DNA of 64,000 nt from FEB-7 sp963698265 (GTDB lineage: Bacteria; Pseudomonadota; Gammaproteobacteria; Burkholderiales; Usitatibacteraceae): assembly GCA_963698265.1 (NCBI GenBank), contig CAVOQC010000002.1:62001-126000 (forward strand), in the 5' to 3' direction. This document shows, one piece after another, positions 7,931 through 16,488 of the stretch. Below the pieces are notes generated by a model, which was not told where the DNA came from, ran no database searches, and saw nothing but the letters and a program-made list of their open reading frames with translations. The stretch's first letter is position 1. Every line of letters begins with the position of its first letter. A program made the position numbers and the translations under genes.

Positions 7931-9511
7931 GTGGACGAGAACCGACAGGCTTTCAAGCTCACCTATTCCACGATGTTCGATCCGCCCGAGGAACTGCACC
8001 GGCAGTTCGAGACGGCGCTCGAAAAAGTGAAGGCGAGCCTGGGGGCCCTGCACCCCATGCGGATCGGTGGCGAGGCGCGGCTCGCGAAAAGCGAGTTCGA
8101 ATCGCGCTCTCCCATCGACCGGGACTGGCTGCTGGCGCGCTTTCCGCGCGGCACGGCGCAGGATGCCTCGGATGCCGTGGCCGCCGCCCGCGCCGCGTTC
8201 CGGCCGTGGGCCGCCACGCCCTGGATGGAGCGCGTGGCGTTGCTGCGCAAGGCGGCGCGGATCATCGAGGCGCGAGTCTACGAGCTCGGCGCGGCCATGG
8301 CGCTCGAGGTGGGAAAGAACCGGCTCGAATCCATCGGCGAGGTGCAGGAGACCGCCGACCTGATCGACTGGTATTGCGCGGAGATGGAGGAGAACGGCGG
8401 TTTCGTGCGCTTCCTCCCCGACGATCCGATCCAGGGCTACGCGAGCCACAACCGGACCGTGCTCAAGCCCCATGGCGTGTGGGTGGTCATCGCGCCGTTC
8501 AATTTTCCGATGGCGCTCGCGGGTGGCCCCATCGGCGCGGCTCTCGTGGCCGGCAACACGGTGGTGTTCAAGGTGGCGAGCGACACCGCCTGGAGCGGCG
8601 CGCTGCTCATGGAGGTGTTTCGCGAGGCGGGCCTGCCCGACGGCGTGGTGAACTGCGTGACGGGCGGCGGCGCGGAAGTGGGCGAGGCGCTGGTTCGCCA
8701 TCCCGAGGTCGCCGGCATCACCTTCACCGGTTCCGGCGAAGTGGGCATGGGCATCGTGCGGCGCTTCGGCGAAGGGCGCTGGCCGCGGCCGTGCATCGCC
8801 GAGATGGGCGGCAAGAATCCCGTGGTCGTCACGCGGCACGCGGATCTCGAGCGCGCCGCCATGGGCATCTTCCGTTCGGCCTTCGGGCTGCAGGGGCAGA
8901 AGTGCTCCGCGGCCTCGCGCGTGCTCGCGGAGCGGCCGGTGATGGAAGAACTCGTCGCACGGCTTGCGAAGCTTGCCGGCGAGGCGGCGGTGGGCGATCC
9001 CACCCGGCGGGAGAACTGGATGGGGCCCGTGATCAACGCGGCGGCGAGGGAGCGCTATCGCAAGGCGGTCGCCGTGGCCGCGAGCGCGGGAAAGGTGTTC
9101 GCCGGCGGGCGCGATCTTGCCGAGGGCGAGCTTGCGCGCGGCTACTTCGTCGCGCCGACCGTGGCCACCGCACCTTATGCCTCGCCCCTCTGGCGCGACG
9201 AGCACTTCGTTCCCTTCGTGCTCGTGGGCGCCGTCGAGTCCCTCGACGAGGCCCTCGAGCGCGCCAACGACACCGTCTACGGGCTGACCGCCGGCTTCTA
9301 CGGCGCGCCCGAGGAGGTTCCCGTGTTCCTCGAGCGGATCGAGGCCGGCGTCGTGTACGTGAACCGCCCGCAGGGGGCCACCACCGGCGCGTGGCCCGGC
9401 TACCAGCCCTTCGGCGGATGGAAGGGCTCGGGCTCGACCGGCAAGGCGATCGGGTCCTTCTACTACGTCACGCAGTACCTGCGCGAGCAGTCGCAGACCG
9501 TCGTCGAGTAG
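7931..9511 (+). CDS. aldehyde dehydrogenase family protein, P5C-dehydrogenase-like
   Basis: NAD(P)-dependent aldehyde dehydrogenase (526 aa), closest in look to the 1-pyrroline-5-carboxylate (glutamate semialdehyde) dehydrogenase branch because of its long N-terminal arm (about 50 residues) and the FTGSGEVG nucleotide loop (265-272). Catalytic residues are N191 in PFNFP, E291 in EMGGKNP and C325 in GQKCSAASR. The start is a GTG at 7931 preceded by AGGAG. No proline dehydrogenase lies nearby, so the substrate should be left open. The gene converges with the second caspase-fold gene, 48 bases away. Confidence 0.88.
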   Translation: MDENRQAFKLTYSTMFDPPEELHRQFETALEKVKASLGALHPMRIGGEARLAKSEFESRSPIDRDWLLARFPRGTAQDASDAVAAARAAFRPWAATPWMERVALLRKAARIIEARVYELGAAMALEVGKNRLESIGEVQETADLIDWYCAEMEENGGFVRFLPDDPIQGYASHNRTVLKPHGVWVVIAPFNFPMALAGGPIGAALVAGNTVVFKVASDTAWSGALLMEVFREAGLPDGVVNCVTGGGAEVGEALVRHPEVAGITFTGSGEVGMGIVRRFGEGRWPRPCIAEMGGKNPVVVTRHADLERAAMGIFRSAFGLQGQKCSAASRVLAERPVMEELVARLAKLAGEAAVGDPTRRENWMGPVINAAARERYRKAVAVAASAGKVFAGGRDLAEGELARGYFVAPTVATAPYASPLWRDEHFVPFVLVGAVESLDEALERANDTVYGLTAGFYGAPEEVPVFLERIEAGVVYVNRPQGATTGAWPGYQPFGGWKGSGSTGKAIGSFYYVTQYLREQSQTVVE

Positions 9512-9559
9512 CGCGGGAAGCCTGGTGGTGCGCCGCGTGCGATCGCGCGGCCGGGAATC

Positions 9560-11140
9560 CTAGGACGGCGCCGGGCGCAGCCCGAGGAAGCCGGCGCGCA
9601 GTCGGATCAGGTGCGCGCCCTGCACGTCCTTCGCCCAGGCAAGGAAGGCGTCTTCGCGGAATTCTCCATTCGCCATGATCGCGGAGCAGGCGCCCTTCGC
9701 GATGCTCCGGCAACGCTGGAGGGCGGTGTCCTGTGCGATGTCCGCCGTGCGCTCGTTGAACGCGCGGCGCGCGGTGAGTTGTCCGCCCGCGGTCGTGCCG
9801 ATCGCGAAGGCGCTGTGGTAGGGAAGCGCCTTCATCTGGCGTTCCTTGTCCACGAGCTCGAGGAGCTGCTGGTCCGTGAAGGGGCCGAGCAGCAGCGCCA
9901 CCGCCTTCGGGAACGTGAGGGTCCCGCGCTGGGATTCGAGGAACTCGATTCGGCGCTGCCATTCCGAGCGGACGGCATTCGCAAGGGGCCTGCCCTTGGC
10001 GGTCGTGGCGGTCGTGGCGGGCGGCGGCGTTGCGGCAACACCTGGAGACGCCTTCGGGGCGGTCGGCGACGTGGCGGCGACGCCCGGGGAAGCCTTCGTG
10101 GCGGGCGGGTCCGCGGGAATCGTGGCGGGCTTCCCGGCGCCCTTGCGGGGTTCCGCCGCCGTCGCCGATGCGACCGGATGCTCCGCAGCGGGCGGCGACG
10201 CGGCGGAAAGCCGTCGCACCTCCTCGCGCAGCTTTTCCATTTCCGCCTTGAGCGAGGCGGCATCCGTTTCCCTTTGCCTGCGCTCGGTATCGAGCTTCGC
10301 CTGCAGCTCCGCCTGCTTCGCCGTCACGTCGCGCGCGGCTTTCGTCGCGTCGGCCGTCCGGTCCACGGGCCGGAAGTAGTAATCGCCGGTGAGGGAAGAG
10401 GATTCCCACGGGATCTGCTCGCTCGCCGTGGCCTTGATCACGTTCACGCGGACGACCTTGAACGCCTCTTCCACCTTTACGCCGGGCAGGTCCATCGCCT
10501 TGAGAAGCTCCGAGGTATAGAGCCCGTGGGAGCCATCGCCGTCGGAGGCCACCTTGCCCGGCGCCGTGGCGTAGGCGAGGAAGGTCCCCTTCGGGGCGTC
10601 GATCTGCGCGAGGCCGGTGCCGCGCCCGGAACGGAAGCGGTTCTCGAACGGGTTGTTGCGGCAGGCATCGAGAATCACCATGCTCAGCCGCGCGGGCCCG
10701 AGCTGCTCGAGCAGGAGATCCAGGTCCACGGCCTCGCTGCGCACGGAGGCCTCGCTTTCGATCTCCGCGTCGATGGGAATGAGGAAGTTGCGGCCGCGCA
10801 CCTGCATGCCGTGGCCGGCATAGTAGAAGAGCGCCACGGCACCGGGTTTCAGGCTCTGGCCGAACTGGCTCACGGCGCGCGTGAACTCGCGCTGGGTGAC
10901 GTTGGTGCGCACCTGCACGTCGAAACCGAGGGCGCGCAGCTTCTCGCCGATGGCCTTCGCGTCGTTGACGGGGTTGCGCAACGCGGCCGTCGGGTAGGCG
11001 GCATTGCCGATGACCAGGGCCACGCGAAGCTCCTGGGACTTGCCCTGGGGCAGTGCGGTCGTGGCGGCGAGCACGGAAACGAAAACGGCCCGGGAAAGGA
11101 GCCGGGCCAGCGGGAAAGCAGGGGGCAGGCGGTTGCGCAT
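9560..11140 (-). CDS. secreted caspase-fold (peptidase C14) protein 2
   Basis: A 526-aa protein with a signal peptide (hydrophobic residues about 12-31) and a caspase-like domain (about 38-255). Catalytic H110 lies in YYAGHG and C160 in LDACRNNP. A coiled-coil, charged segment (about 265-320) and a low-complexity Pro/Ala linker follow. The linker contains two 14-residue copies starting KASPGVAAT. The last about 130 residues form a globular domain with two cysteines (RCRSIAKGAC). The caspase part is clearly related to that of 4904-6496, but the tails are not. Start ATG 11140; it is divergent from the flavoenzyme gene over 94 bases. Confidence 0.85.
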   Translation of the reverse strand: MRNRLPPAFPLARLLSRAVFVSVLAATTALPQGKSQELRVALVIGNAAYPTAALRNPVNDAKAIGEKLRALGFDVQVRTNVTQREFTRAVSQFGQSLKPGAVALFYYAGHGMQVRGRNFLIPIDAEIESEASVRSEAVDLDLLLEQLGPARLSMVILDACRNNPFENRFRSGRGTGLAQIDAPKGTFLAYATAPGKVASDGDGSHGLYTSELLKAMDLPGVKVEEAFKVVRVNVIKATASEQIPWESSSLTGDYYFRPVDRTADATKAARDVTAKQAELQAKLDTERRQRETDAASLKAEMEKLREEVRRLSAASPPAAEHPVASATAAEPRKGAGKPATIPADPPATKASPGVAATSPTAPKASPGVAATPPPATTATTAKGRPLANAVRSEWQRRIEFLESQRGTLTFPKAVALLLGPFTDQQLLELVDKERQMKALPYHSAFAIGTTAGGQLTARRAFNERTADIAQDTALQRCRSIAKGACSAIMANGEFREDAFLAWAKDVQGAHLIRLRAGFLGLRPAPS

Positions 11141-11234
11141 GGCCGTATCTTGCGACGGGCGCGGTGCCCGGTCAAAGCCGAGGCCCGGCCCGGCGGAACG
11201 TGAGCGCCGGCCGTGGAGCCTACAATCGACGCCC

Positions 11235-12419
11235 ATGGAAGCGACCTACGACGCGATCGTACTCGGCCTCGGCGCCATGGGCAGCGCCACGCTCTGCCAG
11301 CTGGCGAAAAGCGGCCGCCGCGTCCTGGGCATCGATCGCTTTTCGCCGCCGCATGACCGCGGATCGAGCCATGGCGAGACGCGCATCACGCGGCTCGCGA
11401 TCGGCGAGGGCGAGGAATACACGCCGCTCGCCATCCGCTCCCACGAGATCTGGCGCGAGATCGAGCGCGAGACAGGCGCGCGCCTCCTCGAGACCACGGG
11501 CGGGCTGGTCATCTCCAGCGCAGGACCGCGTGCCACGTGCCATGTCCCGGGCTTCTTCGCGAACACGCTCGCGGCCGCGAAGCGCCACGGCATCCGCCAC
11601 GACCTGCTCGATGCCGCCGGGCTGCGCCGGCGCTTCCCGCAGTTCGCGGTGCGCGACGACGAGATCGGCTACTTCGAGCACGAAGCCGGGCTCCTGCGGC
11701 CCGAGGCGTGCGTGGCCGCGCAACTGGGACTCGCCGCGCATCGCGGCGCCGAAGTGCATCGCGGCGAGAAGGTCCTGCATTTCGACCAGGAAGGCGAAGT
11801 CGTGCGCGTCCGCACGGTTGCGGGACGGTACGAGGCGCGACGTCTCGTGGTGACCGCCGGGCCGTGGCTGCCGCAGCTCCTGGGCGCGGCGTGGCAGGGG
11901 CGTTTCGTGGTGCGGCGCCAGACGCTGTTCTGGTTCCGGCCGAAAGCGGGCGTCGACGACTTCCTGCCGGGGCGCTTCCCGGTGTTCATCTGGGAACTTC
12001 CCGGCCACGCGCAGCCGAGTTACGGCTTCCCGGCGATGGACGGAGCCGCGGGCGGCGTGAAGATCGCCTCCGAGCAGCACGAAGAGGCCACGACGCCCGA
12101 GGAGGCCGACCGCGCGGTGACGCCGGAGGAAGCCCAGCGCTTCTTCGACGAGCAGGTGGGCCCGTACTTCCCGGGGCTTTCCGGCGAGTGCGTGAAGACG
12201 GCGGTGTGCCTCTACACGATGACGGCGGATTTCCGCTTCGTGATCGGCGCGCACCCGGAGTTCCCGGCGGTGCTCGTGGCTTCCCCGTGTTCCGGCCACG
12301 GCTTCAAGCACTCGGCGTCGATCGGGGAGGCGCTCGCGGAACTGGTCGTGGAGGGGAAAAGCCGGATCGACCTCTCCGGATTCTCCCCGGGACCGTCCGG
12401 AACGAAGCGGACAAGCTGA
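11235..12419 (+). CDS. N-methyltryptophan / sarcosine oxidase-type flavoenzyme
   Basis: Monomeric sarcosine oxidase family flavoprotein (394 aa), which oxidises N-methyl amino acids to the amino acid, formaldehyde and hydrogen peroxide. Visible: N-terminal FAD motif VLGLGAMGSA, the RGSSHGETRITR segment typical of the family, and C352 in CSGHGFKHS, the cysteine that covalently holds FAD in MSOX and SolA. Its length matches the family (370-395 aa). Start ATG 11235. A TACAAT only nine bases upstream (11221-11226) could be a -10 for a nearly leaderless message, but no -35 is visible. Substrate range (sarcosine, N-methyltryptophan, pipecolate) cannot be told. Confidence 0.87.
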   Translation: MEATYDAIVLGLGAMGSATLCQLAKSGRRVLGIDRFSPPHDRGSSHGETRITRLAIGEGEEYTPLAIRSHEIWREIERETGARLLETTGGLVISSAGPRATCHVPGFFANTLAAAKRHGIRHDLLDAAGLRRRFPQFAVRDDEIGYFEHEAGLLRPEACVAAQLGLAAHRGAEVHRGEKVLHFDQEGEVVRVRTVAGRYEARRLVVTAGPWLPQLLGAAWQGRFVVRRQTLFWFRPKAGVDDFLPGRFPVFIWELPGHAQPSYGFPAMDGAAGGVKIASEQHEEATTPEEADRAVTPEEAQRFFDEQVGPYFPGLSGECVKTAVCLYTMTADFRFVIGAHPEFPAVLVASPCSGHGFKHSASIGEALAELVVEGKSRIDLSGFSPGPSGTKRTS

Positions 12420-12435
12420 ATGCGCTGGGTATAAT
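12408..12435 (+). promoter_or_regulatory. sigma70-type promoter for the DUF4178/DUF350/SpeE-like cassette
   Basis: TATAAT at 12430-12435 is a perfect -10. CGGACA at 12408-12413 (four of six matches to TTGACA) lies 16 bases upstream and overlaps the last codons of the flavoenzyme gene. The start would be near 12442, giving a leader of about 50 bases before the GTG at 12492. A perfect -10 stands out in this 68% GC sequence. Confidence 0.55.
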
Positions 12436-12491
12436 CGGCGCTCCAAGACGTGCGGCGTCCGGACCGCATGCGAGCCCGGGGGGAGAAACCG

Positions 12492-14459
12492 GTGGCGATC
12501 GAAGACGCGACTCGTGCGAGAACGGCAGCGTGCCCGTCCTGCGGCGGGCGGCTTCGCTTTCGCGGCGCCACCTCGATCGTCGCCGTCTGCGGCTATTGCC
12601 GTTCCACGCTGGTCCGCGAGGGCGCCAGGCTCGAGGACATCGGCAAGCAGGCGGAACTCCTCGCCGACGACACGCCCCTCAAGCTCGGCACGACCGGCCG
12701 CCACCGGGGCGAGGCATTCACGATCGTCGGGCGCATCCAGTACCGCTACGAGGCGGGGCTGTGGAACGAGTGGCACGTGGTCTTCGACGGCGGCAAGAGC
12801 GCCTGGCTCTCGGACGCCAACCGCGACTACACCATCGCGTACCTTTCTCCTCCGGAAGCGGTGCCCGCGTTCGAAGCCTTGAAGCCCGGGGAAGCGCTCA
12901 CGCTGATCGGCGACCGCTATTCCGTGACCAATCTCGAGTCGGCGGAAGTCGTCGCCGGCGAGGGCGAGCTGCCGTTCAAGTTCGTCTCCGGCTGGAAGGC
13001 GCCGGTGGCCGACCTGCGCGGCCCCGGCGCGCGCTTCGCGACCATCGACTATTCCGAGGACGTGCCGCACATCTACATCGGCGAGCGGCTGCCCTTCGAC
13101 ACCTTCGGCTTCGCGGGGCTGCGCGACCCGGACCGGGCGGGCGAGCCGACCGGGCGCGCGCTCGCCTTCAAGTGCGGCGGGTGCGGCGCGCCGATCGAGA
13201 AGCACCTCGCGACGACGACGGTCGTCGCCTGCGGTTCCTGCGGAACGGTGACCGACGTGACGGGTACCGTCGGCGAGGTCGTCCAGAAAAACGAAGTGAA
13301 CATGCGCGCGTCGGGGCAGTCCATTCCACTCGGTGCTCTTGGAACCTGGCGGGGCGCGCGCTACGAGGTCGTGGGTTACCTGCGCCGCAGGATCGTCGTC
13401 GAAGGCGAGCGCTACGAGTGGGGCGAGTACCTCCTGCACGAGGTTTCCCAGGGCTACCTGTGGATCAGCGAGTACGACGGCCACTTCAGCGTCATCAAGG
13501 CCGCCGCGGAGGAGCCGAAGCAGGAGTCCCCGGGGCGCGGGGCCGGCGGGCAGCGGAAGCCGCGGGTGCGCTACCTCGGGCGGATCTTCGAGCACTTCCA
13601 GAGAAGCGAGCCGAAGGTCTGCCACCTCGTGGGGGAATTCAACTGGCGCGTGCAACTGGGCGAGGCCTGCCGCGCCGACGACTACGTCGCCCCGCCGCTC
13701 ATCCTCTCGTCGGAGGCCACCGATCGGGAGATCACCTGGTCGCTCGGCGAGTACGTGGAGCCGGAGGCGCTGTGGAAGGCCTTCGGCCTGAAAGGCCGCC
13801 CGCCCACGCGCCGGGGCGTGGCGCCCAACCAGCCCTCGCCGCACGCGGGGCGGACCTTCGGCTACTGGTTCGCCTTCCTCGCTCTCGCGGGCGTGGCGCT
13901 GCTCATGCAGTTCGGGTTCATGGCGCTCGGCTCGTCGACGCAGCTCGCGCCGCTCGCCTTCGTGGTCGCCACGGGCCAGCCCGCGCGGCTCGTGAGCCCG
14001 GTCTTCGAGCTGGGCGGGCGCGACGGGCTGGTGAACCTGCACACCACCACCAGCGCGCGTTCCGCGTGGCTGGATCTCGACATGCAGCTCGTGGATGCCG
14101 GCACCGGGCGCGCCTGGCGCACGACGCGGCAGATCGGCTTGCGAAGCCTCGCCGCCAGGGACGAGGCCAGCAGCGACGACCTGGCGGAGCTGCGCCAGGT
14201 GCCGGCCGGGCGCTATACGCTCGCCATCGACGCGAAGGCAGGCGCCTTTCCCGATTCCACGGGCGCGGTCGAGCGCCAGGTCGCGGGCCAGGTGCGCATC
14301 TACCGGCCCTCGGTCGGCTGGTCGAACCTGTGGCTGCTCGTGGGGTTTCTCGTGCTCTGGCCCCTCGTCGCCTGGGGACGGGCGGCCGCCTTCGAGACCC
14401 GGCGCTGGGCCGAGAGCGACTACGCGCCGGTGGCCGCGGACGATAGCGACGACGACTGA
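12492..14459 (+). CDS. DUF4178 protein with two zinc ribbons and C-terminal membrane segments
   Basis: A 655-aa protein. Zinc ribbon 1 is C14-x2-C17 ... C33-x2-C36; a first DUF4178 region follows (about 60-165). Zinc ribbon 2 is C228-x2-C231 ... C247-x2-C250, with a second DUF4178 region after it (about 275-420). Two hydrophobic segments lie near the C-terminus (FAFLALAGVALLMQFGF and LLVGFLVLWPLVAW) with a domain between them, so the N-terminal bulk is cytoplasmic and the 180-residue loop may be periplasmic. GTG 12492 is chosen for the GGGGGAGA upstream; ATG 12468 is possible. DUF4178 has no known activity. It begins a five-gene cassette. Confidence 0.8.
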   Translation: MAIEDATRARTAACPSCGGRLRFRGATSIVAVCGYCRSTLVREGARLEDIGKQAELLADDTPLKLGTTGRHRGEAFTIVGRIQYRYEAGLWNEWHVVFDGGKSAWLSDANRDYTIAYLSPPEAVPAFEALKPGEALTLIGDRYSVTNLESAEVVAGEGELPFKFVSGWKAPVADLRGPGARFATIDYSEDVPHIYIGERLPFDTFGFAGLRDPDRAGEPTGRALAFKCGGCGAPIEKHLATTTVVACGSCGTVTDVTGTVGEVVQKNEVNMRASGQSIPLGALGTWRGARYEVVGYLRRRIVVEGERYEWGEYLLHEVSQGYLWISEYDGHFSVIKAAAEEPKQESPGRGAGGQRKPRVRYLGRIFEHFQRSEPKVCHLVGEFNWRVQLGEACRADDYVAPPLILSSEATDREITWSLGEYVEPEALWKAFGLKGRPPTRRGVAPNQPSPHAGRTFGYWFAFLALAGVALLMQFGFMALGSSTQLAPLAFVVATGQPARLVSPVFELGGRDGLVNLHTTTSARSAWLDLDMQLVDAGTGRAWRTTRQIGLRSLAARDEASSDDLAELRQVPAGRYTLAIDAKAGAFPDSTGAVERQVAGQVRIYRPSVGWSNLWLLVGFLVLWPLVAWGRAAAFETRRWAESDYAPVAADDSDDD

Positions 14460-14474
14460 GGAGATCCCCGACCC

Positions 14475-14648
14475 ATGTTTCGCACCTTCATCGCCAGCGG
14501 CCTCTTCGCCCTGGGCCTCTACAGCCTGGCGCAGTACCTGGGCTGGTCGATGTTCGGCTCCGATGCCGAGGAGTTCCGCAGGGCGCGCGCCGAGCAGGCC
14601 TACGCCCGGACGGCGGGCCGCCTCGGCGGATCGTCCGGTCACAAGTAA
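14475..14648 (+). CDS. 57-aa single-pass membrane protein, unknown
   Basis: A short gene between DUF4178 and DUF350. The product begins MFRTFIASGLFALGLYSLAQ, one hydrophobic helix (about residues 4-25), then a charged, Arg/Glu-rich helix (about 31-48) and a Gly/Ser tail ending GHK. It starts 15 bases after the DUF4178 stop and ends 18 bases before the DUF350 start, so it is very likely cotranscribed. I know no family for it. Codon use (GC-rich third positions) fits a real gene. Confidence 0.65.
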   Translation: MFRTFIASGLFALGLYSLAQYLGWSMFGSDAEEFRRARAEQAYARTAGRLGGSSGHK

Positions 14649-14666
14649 ACCCTCAAGGAGAAAGCC

Positions 14667-14888
14667 ATGTTCGAGTACCTGAAGCCCGCAGCCTTCATCG
14701 GATCGATCGCCTACTCCGTGATCGGCGTGATCCTCGTGATCATCAGCTTCATCGTGGTCGACAAGATCACGCCCTACGACCTGTGGAAGGAGCTGATCGA
14801 GAACCGCAACCAGCCCCTGGCGACCGTGGTGGGGGCCTTCGTGCTCGCCATCGCGATCATCGTCGGCGCGGCCATCCACGGCGGCTGA
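14667..14888 (+). CDS. DUF350 family small membrane protein
   Basis: A 73-aa two-helix inner-membrane protein of the DUF350 family: helix 1 about residues 10-31 (IAYSVIGVILVIISFIVV), a short polar loop with DKITPYDLWKELIENRN, and helix 2 about 49-70. Longer DUF350 proteins carry two such units; this is a single unit. A strong AAGGAG precedes the ATG. The family has no established biochemical function. It lies 28 bases before the spermidine-synthase-like gene, and this pairing is the reason to read the block as one functional unit. Confidence 0.85.
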   Translation: MFEYLKPAAFIGSIAYSVIGVILVIISFIVVDKITPYDLWKELIENRNQPLATVVGAFVLAIAIIVGAAIHGG

Positions 14889-14916
14889 GACAGCCGAGAC
14901 CGGCCCGGCACACGGC

Positions 14917-16488
14917 ATGTCCGGCACTGCCGAGCGCGCCCCGTCCGCGGGCGAACGCGCCGCATCCCTGCCGCCCTCCGAGGCGCTCAACCGGGCGCTG
15001 CTCGCCTCGGTGTTCGTCATCGCGGCCTGCGGGCTCGTCTACGAGCTCATCGCGGCCGCCGCCTCGACCTACCTGCTGGGAGACTCGATCACGCAGTTCT
15101 CGGTGGTGATCGGCGTGTACCTCGCCTCCATGGGCGTCGGATCCTGGGCCTCGAAGTACGTCGTTTCGCGCATCATCGAGCGCTTCATCGACGTGGAGCT
15201 CATCATCGCCGTGCTGGGAGGATTCTCGGCCGCGGTGATGTTCCTGTCCTTCGCCTACGCGGGCCCGGGTTTTCGCGTCGTGCTCTACGGGATCGTGGTG
15301 CTCGTGGGCATCCTCGTGGGGCTCGAGATCCCGCTGGTCATGCGCATCCTCGGCGAGCGGCTCGGCCTGCGCGACCTGGTGGCCCAGGTGCTCACCTTCG
15401 ACTACATCGGGGCGCTCGCGGTCTCGATCGCCTTTCCGCTGGTGCTGGCGCCCCGGCTCGGACTCATCCGCACCGCGTTTCTCTTCGGCCTGATGAATGC
15501 GCTGGTCGCGCTCTGGGCGGTGTGGCTCTTCCGCGCCCGGCTGGGCGCGCCGCGCGCGATGGCGCTTCGCTGCGCGGTGGTCGTGGCCGTTCTCGCCGGC
15601 GGCTTCGCGTACGCCGAGCGCCTGACGAACCTCGCCGAGAACCAGCTCTACGCCGACCAGATCATCCACGCGGAATCGAGCCGCGGGCAGCGCATCGTCG
15701 TCACCCGCTGGCGGGACGACCTGCGCCTGTACCTGAACGGCAACCTCCAGTTCAGCGCCCTGGACGAGTACCGCTACCACGAGGCGCTGGTCCATCCCGG
15801 GCTCGCCTCGATGCCCCACGCGCGACGCGCGCTCGTGCTCGGCGGCGGCGACGGGCTCGCCGTGCGCGAGATCCTCAAGTACCCCGGCATCGAGCAGGTC
15901 ACCCTCGTGGACCTGGACCCGGCCATCACGCGGCTCTTCGCGGATGCGCCGGCGCTTCGCGCGATCAACCGGGACGCGCTCAATTCGCCGAAGGTGACGG
16001 TGGTGAACGCCGACGCATTCGTCTGGCTGGAGCAGTCGCGGGACCATTTCGACTTCGTGGTGGTCGACTTTCCCGATCCCAGCAACCACTCGCTCGGCAA
16101 GCTCTACACGACCTCCTTCTACAGCCTGCTCAAGCGCCGGCTCTCCGCGCGCGGCATGGCGGTGATCCAGTCCACCTCGCCCCTCTACGCGCGCCGCTCG
16201 TTCTGGTGCGTCGTGACCACGCTCGAGAGCGTGGGCTTCGAGGTCACGCCGTTCCACGCGCTGGTGCCCTCGTTCGGCGAGTGGGGATTCATCATCGCGT
16301 CCAACGAGCCGTACGCGCCGCCCGCGGCCTATCCCGCGGGGCTGCGGTTCGTCACGCCCGGAATGCACCCGGCGCTTTTCCACTTCCCGAAGGACATGGC
16401 GCGCGTGGACGCCGAGGTGAACCGCCTGAACAACCAGGTGCTGGTGACCTATTTCGAATCGGAGTGGCGGCGCGGATCGGCGGAGTGA
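14917..16488 (+). CDS. membrane-anchored polyamine aminopropyltransferase-like protein
   Basis: A 523-aa protein: about seven membrane helices (residues 28-235) followed by a spermidine-synthase fold. The second half has the conserved YRYHEALVHP motif, the SAM-type GGGDG loop (309-313), the ribose-binding acidic residue in LVDLDP, and DFPDPSNHSLGKLYT in place of the catalytic loop DSSDPxGP. Soluble SpeE transfers aminopropyl from decarboxylated SAM to putrescine. In this membrane-fused branch the acceptor is not known. No SAM decarboxylase is in the window. The stop overlaps the next start by one base (TGATG). Confidence 0.82.
   Translation: MSGTAERAPSAGERAASLPPSEALNRALLASVFVIAACGLVYELIAAAASTYLLGDSITQFSVVIGVYLASMGVGSWASKYVVSRIIERFIDVELIIAVLGGFSAAVMFLSFAYAGPGFRVVLYGIVVLVGILVGLEIPLVMRILGERLGLRDLVAQVLTFDYIGALAVSIAFPLVLAPRLGLIRTAFLFGLMNALVALWAVWLFRARLGAPRAMALRCAVVVAVLAGGFAYAERLTNLAENQLYADQIIHAESSRGQRIVVTRWRDDLRLYLNGNLQFSALDEYRYHEALVHPGLASMPHARRALVLGGGDGLAVREILKYPGIEQVTLVDLDPAITRLFADAPALRAINRDALNSPKVTVVNADAFVWLEQSRDHFDFVVVDFPDPSNHSLGKLYTTSFYSLLKRRLSARGMAVIQSTSPLYARRSFWCVVTTLESVGFEVTPFHALVPSFGEWGFIIASNEPYAPPAAYPAGLRFVTPGMHPALFHFPKDMARVDAEVNRLNNQVLVTYFESEWRRGSAE

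Noticed and set aside
10030..10140. Short repeats as CRISPR-like.
   Set aside because: Only two copies, in frame with a coding linker, with no spacers or cas genes.
4904..11140. Caspase-fold genes as part of an antiphage (gasdermin or similar) system.
   Set aside because: Both have export signals, and no gasdermin, NTPase or nucleotide-sensor gene is adjacent.
11220..15020. Very long minus-strand open frame over the flavoenzyme and DUF4178 genes.
   Set aside because: GC-rich third-position shadow. The product is Arg/His/Gly/Pro-rich with no domain, and it overlaps five supported genes.
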